This document shows, in pieces, positions 57,164 through 64,000 of a stretch of 64,000 bases of DNA. The notes beneath the pieces are model-generated. The model made no database searches and was not told where the DNA came from. It saw only the letters and a list, made by a program, of their open reading frames with translations. The translations under genes and the position numbers were made by a program. This DNA is from Riptortus pedestris (taxonomy: Eukaryota; Arthropoda; Insecta; Hemiptera; Alydidae): NCBI GenBank assembly GCA_019009955.1, contig CM032229.1:143181501-143245500 (forward strand), written 5' to 3'. Positions within the stretch are counted from its first letter, which is position 1. Each line of letters begins with the position of its first letter.

Positions 57164-58309
57164 CTCATGGTGCCGTAAAGGTGGAAAAGAAGCCCATACG
57201 CAAAGCCCGAACGCAAAAGATATAATTTATTAGACCACCCAGAATGCTTTTTCAATAATTCTTTATTTCCAATTGTATTGGCTATGACTTAGTCCTTACA
57301 GCTTGTGCTAATCCCGCTTTGCGATTATTGCTCACACAAATCACGAATGTGGGACATTGCAAGAAAATCAGACAATGGTCAAGGTACCGATATAATTCAT
57401 TGGCATTATCCTGTTTGAGTTAAGAAGAAATAAGTGGCCAACGTCGTTGCCATTAAACTTATTTGAGTACACTGTATTTCTCCTTGTATATATCCCCTAT
57501 AAGGCTTTCGTTTTCATTCTATTGGCCTTGGCCAAAATAAAATTGGCGAGGTTAAAAAAATAAAAACTCATAATATACAAGATTTTACTGCACCAGGACT
57601 ATATTTTCTGATTTAAAATACGAACAAAAAGATGCCTATAGCAAAACCCGTTTAAATGACTTCCAATGGTGGTGAATATCGATGAAAATTAAATTACTCA
57701 TATATTCTTAAATTATAAATATCTTTTTTTTTAAAAATGAATTCTTTTATGGTTTGGCGGTGAAGGTTTAGTCATTTGTGAATAAAAACCATGATTGCGT
57801 GTGGTTGGATTAGGAACGAAACACATAATTAGTGATTTAGAATGGTACAAAGCACGAATCTGAATATATAAGTATTAAAATATTGGAGTTTAAATTCTCA
57901 CTTGACAATTTTATGTAGTCTCCATTCAGTATTATACCTTTATTTATTGTCGAATAAAAAGTCGGCCATTATCTTGGGAGGTTTTGGGCGTACAGGTGCG
58001 TCTCTGGGAGGGACATTCATCAAGGAACAGCTGTTCTTTTGGTGGGGACTTCTTCCTAAGTCCTCAGGGTCGTCTTCTTATTTATGACTCATAAAGTCCC
58101 TTTTGTTTAGAAAATGGGAGCAGACTTTTCATGAGATGAGCCTTTATTTATCCCAGAACTATTGGAACTCTGCTATCAATAACTGAATGGCTTAATATTT
58201 TTAGTCGATATCTGCAGTCAGCATTGGTTGACAAAGCTCCAGCTGTTTAGGGGTATAGCTGCCTGCTTGATAGCTGGCCGTCAAAAGAAATTTACAACAT
58301 ACACTGAAG
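57164..58309. other. Unassigned AT-rich span
   Basis: No supported gene or repeat. Confidence 0.5.
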
Positions 58310-58884
58310 TCCGTCACGCAAGGACAGCATAAACTAAGCAGATTTCCCACGTGAAGTTTTGCAATAGATAAATCTACATACTGCTAACACAACACCACCA
58401 TATGAATATTAAGTGAATAAGTTCAAACGGTACTGAGAGATCGTTTAGTCAATTATAATAACCTCCCAAAAAAAGCGTCTGCATTGTAAAAAAACAGGTC
58501 TGCCAACCTCTCACAGCTGAACAGATAGCTAGAAATATTCTTCACCGTAAACAAAAAAAAATTACTAAAATAGATCTGAATATATCATATTAATTTTATT
58601 GAAAACTATTTACTATATCTATTACTGTAATTTATAATGAATCAAAATAATTTTTATCTCAACCATTGAAATTTTAGTTGTCCAAGAACTAACGCCGGTG
58701 GAGGGGGGGGGGGGTGATCAACTGAACATATTTGCATGTATCTCGTATAATAAAGCTCTCTTGAAAACAATATTTGGTATTTTAGCTTCCAATAAAGTGG
58801 TTTATTATATAACAGAGTATTGTTTAAATGTCATGAGTAGAAATGGGGGTTTACAAATAGCTGAAAACTAAAAAATGGAAATAT

Positions 58885-58957
<73 letters not shown>

Positions 58958-59324
58958 TTACACCTAATTTTCAATAAGACTCTCCATATCCATATTTTCG
59001 ATTCGACGTACAGTAACGGAGATATTTCGAGTTTTCAAAATTCTGCCCGTCGTCCGCCCCCCCCGGCCCCGATGTCCGATTTCAGCAGTTAACGAACATA
59101 CACATTAATTTTGTATGAAACGCTTATATGTCCAGTTTGGTAAAGATAAAACAATTAATTGCGACCGCTAGAGCGGTGTCTGACAAGTAGATATAAATAT
59201 ATAAAATTTTGAACGGACCTCATTTCGTCATCTCATAGGTAGAGTCGATGGACATTCGAAGAAAAATGTCGAAAATTGCGTCGTGAGTACCACTTCAATA
59301 GCTGATAATAAGGGAAATCTGCTA
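58310..59324 (-). mobile_element. GTCCGTC-family element, 1.0-kb form (1015 bp)
   Basis: GTCCGTCACGCAAGGACAGC to CAATAGCTGATAATAAGGG-AAATCTGCTA. Collinear with the other 1.0-kb copies. The long TA tract at 58889-58950 sits at a different place, inside the ATCTCGGTTAATATTC block instead of after GACCGCTAGAGCGG. A second copy starts four bases after its end. Confidence 0.9.
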
Positions 59325-59327
59325 TAA

Positions 59328-59956
59328 GTCCGTCACGCAGGGACTGCGTAAGCTAAGCAGACTTCCCACGTGTTGGGAATGTCACACTAATAACGTAATC
59401 TCACCTGATATTCTCAATTTCTATGTAAAAATTTGATGAGTAGTAGTGGGGGTTAATTGTTTCCTGGAAGCATGGAAGTACTAATAACTAGCTTAATATT
59501 TAGGTTACACAAAAATGCATATAACAATTGTAGAGCACCAATAGTTTAACAAGGTTGATTCTATAACATTTTTCAATCCGACTCATAATAAATATAGGAT
59601 ATATTTTGAATTTTCTAACCCCTTCCCCACATTTCCACATCCTATTTCAGCCATTAATTAATATAATCTTCAGTGTTGAATTAAAAAATTAAATACCCAG
59701 TGTGGTATAGGTGGATTAAACATTTTAGAGCCATGACCGTAAAATCTTTGTTCATGACGTCATCACTCTACTTCTTTGGATGCCTTGTCTAGTAAACATC
59801 TGCTGAAAGCAATATTTGATATTTAAGCTTAAAATAAGACGTTTAAGATATACTTGCCTATTGTTAAAGTGCAATGACTAAAAGTTGGTGTATCCTAAAT
59901 TCTGAAATTTGAAAATTCAAATATCTCTGTTATTATTCAATTATATATATATATAT
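59328..59956 (-). mobile_element. GTCCGTC-family copy in head-to-tail tandem with the previous one
   Basis: GTCCGTCACGCAGGGACTGC directly follows GCTATAA. The second module is well preserved: CGTGTTGGGAATGTCACACT, GATGAGTAGTAGTGGGGG, CCTATTTCAGCCATTAAT, AATACCCAGTGTGG and CATGACGTCATCACTC. It then passes into the end of a first module (GAAAATTCAAATATCTCTG) and a short TA tract, and stops. Confidence 0.85.
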
Positions 59957-60056
59957 CAACAAAAATATATTTTTTTTTACATTGGCAAGACGATGGGTGT
60001 ACCCATTTTATATATTCGAGTTATATTCCATGCATTTTATGTTTAATGTTTTCAGC

Positions 60057-60230
60057 AGACTAGCCTAAAGGAACATCAGCTATCCAGGCTGTAGGCGCTC
60101 ATGATTTGAATTTTGTAAAATGGTTAAAAATACCCGATCCTACCCAGAAGATGACATAAATGATGTCCGTGCAAAACTGTATATATTTATTTGATTAGGT
60201 TAGGGGGTGGAGTAACTATGGGCTAAAATG
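60057..60230 (+). mobile_element. GTCCGTC-family 5' fragment, decayed
   Basis: CAGCAGACTAGCCTAAAGG, CATCAGCTATCCAGG, CGCTCATGATTTGAATTTTG, CCCGATCCTACCCAGAAGAT and GATGTCCGTGCAAAACTGTA follow the + sense landmark order. Confidence 0.7.
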
Positions 60231-60739
60231 TGGAAAAAATAAATAATTCCGTTAATTTTCACATTTATGAATAAGAGGTGTATTTATTGGTTAAGTATTT
60301 GTAGAATTTGACCATCGACGTCTCTTTTGAATGAAGTTCACTTTTGATATGTTTTAGATAGTTTGAATGTAGGCTTAAAGATATCTTCGATGACAACCCT
60401 AATTCCTTTTAAGGATAATCTTTTAATAGCTAAGAGCCTACAATCTACTAGTTAAGGTTGAACACCATTACTATTGTTTCTAAGATATTAACTTAAATTA
60501 AATGTGTCAAGACGAAATTGCAGCAAAAGGAGTGATATGCCAGTTTGCTTGATTTACGTGTGTTTCTGACAAAAATTATATGAATACTAAACAATAGCCA
60601 TAGCTCTAACAATGGTATCTTCCTAGGAGATATATACCATATTGAATGTCCTCTTGAGATGCAAATAACGAGTAGAATATGAATATGCGGGCTGAAGTGG
60701 CTACATAAAAGGAAAATAAACAAGCATAATGGTCATGAA

Positions 60740-61090
60740 AATATAGGGATATGTATGATGGAGGAGCGCGAGATCTTTCTATACAAGAGCTCTATCAACA
60801 TGAATAAGAAGTCTGCGGCGGGCCATAACTCTCTGGCATACTGCTCCTTCGGGCCTCCAATCACTGCACACTCTCGACTTTTGTCCGATTCGCGATGCAT
60901 TGCGATGCAGCTCAAATATTTATGGGGTCCTTCCAATAGAACCATAACGAATGGCCTGCATTAAACGTATGGGGCCTCAGACATGTTCAACCTCTGCCGG
61001 GGCCTTTATGGGCCGATTTCAAGGGAGAAACAGAGAGCCTCGGCGCGCAGGCGCTCAGCCGATGTTCTATGCAGATGCGGCTAAGGTTAA
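60740..61090. promoter_or_regulatory. Candidate conserved non-coding / enhancer-like island
   Basis: About 350 bases of high complexity and balanced composition inside AT-rich DNA, open on both strands for about 70 codons. TTTATGG or close variants recur (AAATATTTATGGGG, CTTTATGGGCC, GTATGGGGCC), the type of motif bound by posterior homeodomain factors. No protein similarity is recognised. The regulatory reading is inference from composition only. Confidence 0.25.
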
Positions 61091-62959
61091 AATATGTTAA
61101 TCACAAGTGCGTTCGGATGAAGACTGTATGTATGGAGGGGGGGGGGGGGTCGTGTGCGCTTATGCCTCTTAGCGCTAGTCGTGGCCCAGCCAACACGCAT
61201 GACATATGGTGTGCTTTGAATCTCTTTGATCAAGAAGACAGCTTATTTATACTTACAAGAAGTTTGTTGAGTGTCTCGCCTCATCCCTGCACCGTACCCT
61301 ACACCCCGCCCTCGCTGGGATAATGAAATTCAACAGGAGCATTTAATATATCCCTTATATGTGTTCTCTAGCCTGATATAATTTGAATGTAGGAATGAGA
61401 ATTTCAAATGTACCCCTCACAGGCATCTACACAGCCCATTACTAACTTGTTTGTTCTTCAAATTCATCTTACTACTTGTATAATTCTCCGCCTCACCTCA
61501 CCTTTAATTAAATTTGGTTAATATCGCAAAACTTACTTTAGTTCTTAAGAATAATAGAACCATCTTCAACTCAGGACCTTTATGATAGTCCACTTCTAAG
61601 TCACTCTTACATCAAATTAGCTTTAGATTCTGCCTCAAGACTCTTTTTTTCCATGGTTTCCAAGTCAGTTAATATTTAAGGAAAATGTGTTTTATTTGCA
61701 GTTACATAAATTCTCTAGCTTTCTGGGCATTGAAATAATATTATAGACCGTCACTCCGGATGAGCTATATGCAGATATCCCATCATCTGGGGTTATCAAT
61801 TTCTACTGACGTCATTTCACCTTTTTCCCAATTTAATTACATAATGATTTAAAAAAAAAATAACTCAGTTAATGCTCCATTTAAAGAAAACCTTGAAGAG
61901 CAATTGTTGAATAATGTATTTGCAACACCAATATTGGTTATGTAAAATATTTTGATCTCTTTATTAATAACGCGGTTATATCGATTTGTTTATTTTACTT
62001 CTTGGCTGAACTAAACACTTTCCTTGGATTTTTATATCAAGTTTGGTAATTATCAAGCAATAATTGAGGCCGCTAAAGCTTTATTACTATGCATACTATA
62101 TATTTGTATGAAAGTATGTAAGATTGTACGTCATTTATGTACTGTGAAAAAGCTAAGTCGGTTCCACCATGGTTCATTCCGTTACAAGGCCAGAAATATA
62201 TCATAAGAGGATTTATATAGTTTACCTAATTATCCAACCTCCTCTAGTTCCAGTTTGCCATCGGGATAACATTATGTAGCAATGAAGGAAGAGTAGATAA
62301 TTCGACTCCTGGAAAGAATTGTTAGACAGCCATCTCTCTCTATTCTGTTGACTGTCTATAGTGTGTCTCTCTATTGTGTTGACATACTATAGTTTTTCCA
62401 GAATTGTTCCATTGACATGATTCCAGTATGAACGTAGAAAAATGGTTGGATCTTTTAAAAACGTTGTCTTGATGAGAAAAGAATATCTTAGATTTAAATA
62501 CTGAACAAAATTGTTATGCTGTATTCATTGACACTTAATTTTGCCTTAAATTGTTTTCTTTCTTATCATTCTTTTGTTTTGAAATGAACTACAATACATT
62601 CCTTCTGAATTACTAGGAGAAGTAGGAAAACTATTCTTTAATTCATAAAACAAATGTTGTCATAAATTTATGAAAAGGCGGTCAACGTGGCGTTCGTTCA
62701 AAACACATTTGTTACGACAAAAAGACAGAGACGTGTGAAATTTATGTACGGCGTGAATGGTCGAATAAGTATTCATAAGTTTGATTAAAATGGTCCAGAT
62801 GATAAACGGTGGCTGGTGAATGTTCTGACGACCAATATACGGGAGAATGACTGATGGCTTATCATTAAATTTCATAAACATGGATTATTAGATTAGAGAA
62901 AGCAGCCCTTGCTATGTAGATATGGCGGAGGGATGTAATCATTATGTGTGTTAATGTGT

Positions 62960-63200
62960 GCGTAGATCAGGTTTCTCCCAGAACATAAATCCACCTTCAG
63001 GGACTGATGTATTAATTTTCTAAGCCATCTAATTCACTTACAAAAGGGCAGAGGGCGCCCGCCACGGCCCAGCTGGGTGACAAATTTAATATTATATACA
63101 AAAAACGCGGGTGGCTCGGGAGCTGTAAATTATGTAAACGATATTCCGTGTTAGAGAAACACCTACATCAACGCTAATAAAGCCATGGTTTATTTTTCAT
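62960..63200. promoter_or_regulatory. Candidate conserved non-coding island
   Basis: TTAATTTTCTAAGCCATC, GAGGGCGCCCGCCACGG and GCTGTAAATTATGTAAACG form a high-complexity stretch without coding signal. Regulatory function is inference. Confidence 0.2.
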
Positions 63201-64000
63201 CACGAATATGACACTTTTTAAACGACTTTATCTCTCCTTTGCTACGCCACTCTCCTGCTTCTTTTTAATGGGCTTTCTAGGTTTTTCTTCTTATTTTCAT
63301 ATAATATTGGGGTTTATTTTATTCCCAGAATATACATATATGGACTGGTGTAATATATACTATTCCTCTATATTGTAACAAATTTCCCGTTAGAAAAATG
63401 CCAGTTAACGGTCTAGCGGAAGCATTTTTTTTTCCACTATAACCTCATATTATAATGTCGATATGTAAACGCTTAAATGGGAAAACTAAAAATTATAGAT
63501 ATTCGTTAATGGTAGAAATCATAAATGAAATCTAAAAACATCCATCTAGCTCTCTGGCCTCGGGTGGAAGCGATTACATGCCGAATCTTATTAATTTTAT
63601 ACAATCGCTGTTCTGTACATTTTTCTCATGCTCTAGAATTAATGCATTTATTTGTATTTTTTCAGTTTTCATATTAAAACAAACCCCACATCTAATAATT
63701 ATATATCACAATAATAATAAGTTCGTACGCCACGATAGGGCATATTCCAAGCTCATATACGACGATGCTGTACATAAAAGGTTGTTCTTTTTACTTTAAG
63801 TTTCTTACTAAGTGAGAAAATACACATCGGCATAGATCTTCTACTCTCTTGTGCAGTTATGAGTTTGCATACATTATGTTATTGTTCTGACTTTAGGTTT
63901 TATTTATTTATTAATAATTTGCCAGTTGATTGTGTGAAAGGTTTTAGTGTTGTTTTAGGAACGATAGTGTTTTATTGTTTCATTATTGTGTTATTTATTT

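Larger units (their letters stand above)
60231..64000. other. Right-edge span without recognised mobile elements or genes
   Basis: Mostly AT-rich. A G run lies at 61137-61149 within a 84-codon low-complexity frame. No protein family is recognised. Two balanced islands are listed separately. Confidence 0.5.

Overview
The window looks like a gene-poor, AT-rich stretch of a large animal genome, most likely an invertebrate and plausibly an arthropod. I cannot name the species. I found no intact host protein-coding gene, rRNA or true tRNA gene. Nearly every long open frame is low complexity, lies in a tandem repeat, or belongs to a decayed transposon. What the window holds is a dense, nested archive of mobile elements.

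The dominant component is one interspersed family, called here the GTCCGTC family, with more than 20 full or partial copies on both strands (for example 18684-19440, 34911-35913, 46659-47280, 48339-49319, 52345-53326, 58310-59324). Read in the + sense, it starts with an imperfect 30-bp palindrome (TAGCAGATTTCCC, then TTAAGGGAAATCAGCTA). It has a (TA)n tract about 125 bp in and one or two related internal modules. It ends with a short hairpin (CGCAG-CCC-CTGCG) followed by GACGGAC and a T run. The 5' terminal TAGCAGATTTCCC recurs inverted about 30 bp inside the 3' end. This asymmetric inverted repeat, the terminal palindromes, the internal microsatellite and the lack of a clear target duplication resemble non-autonomous Helitrons/Helentrons (HINE or DINE-1-like). 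The classification is inference.

Second, Penelope-like retroelements (PLEs). Two decayed copies lie 5'-to-5' at 29089-30848 (-) and 30849-33481 (+), with a YVDD reverse transcriptase and a GIY-YIG endonuclease. Each carries a hammerhead ribozyme in its 3' region, and a third 3' fragment lies at 10770-11236. The pair, with a solo LTR, sits in the (TA)n tract of one GTCCGTC copy (28439-29088 plus 33990-34127). Four short elements (8945-9225, 39942-40254, 51731-51956, 56942-57151) are inverted repeats around hammerhead motifs. Two of them are flanked by 11- and 12-bp direct repeats. They look like PLE-derived or retrozyme-like non-autonomous elements.

Third, three solo LTRs bounded by TG...CA and 4-bp ATAT duplications (13232-13855, 33562-33917, 40486-41179), five copies of a tRNA-derived SINE, and two 3' remnants of non-LTR retrotransposons (about 962-1640 on - and 43998-44268 on +).

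Tandem repeats include a 161-bp satellite-like array (9262-9870), a 22-bp minisatellite with a 66-bp higher-order period (49815-50317), and many (TA)n, (GT)n and (GA)n tracts, mostly inside the GTCCGTC copies. The repeat-poor spans (parts of 2.8-6.9 kb, 17.4-18.7 kb, 22.7-27.5 kb, 53.3-58.3 kb and 60.2-64 kb) contain a few compositionally balanced islands that may be regulatory or conserved non-coding DNA. This is a low-confidence guess.
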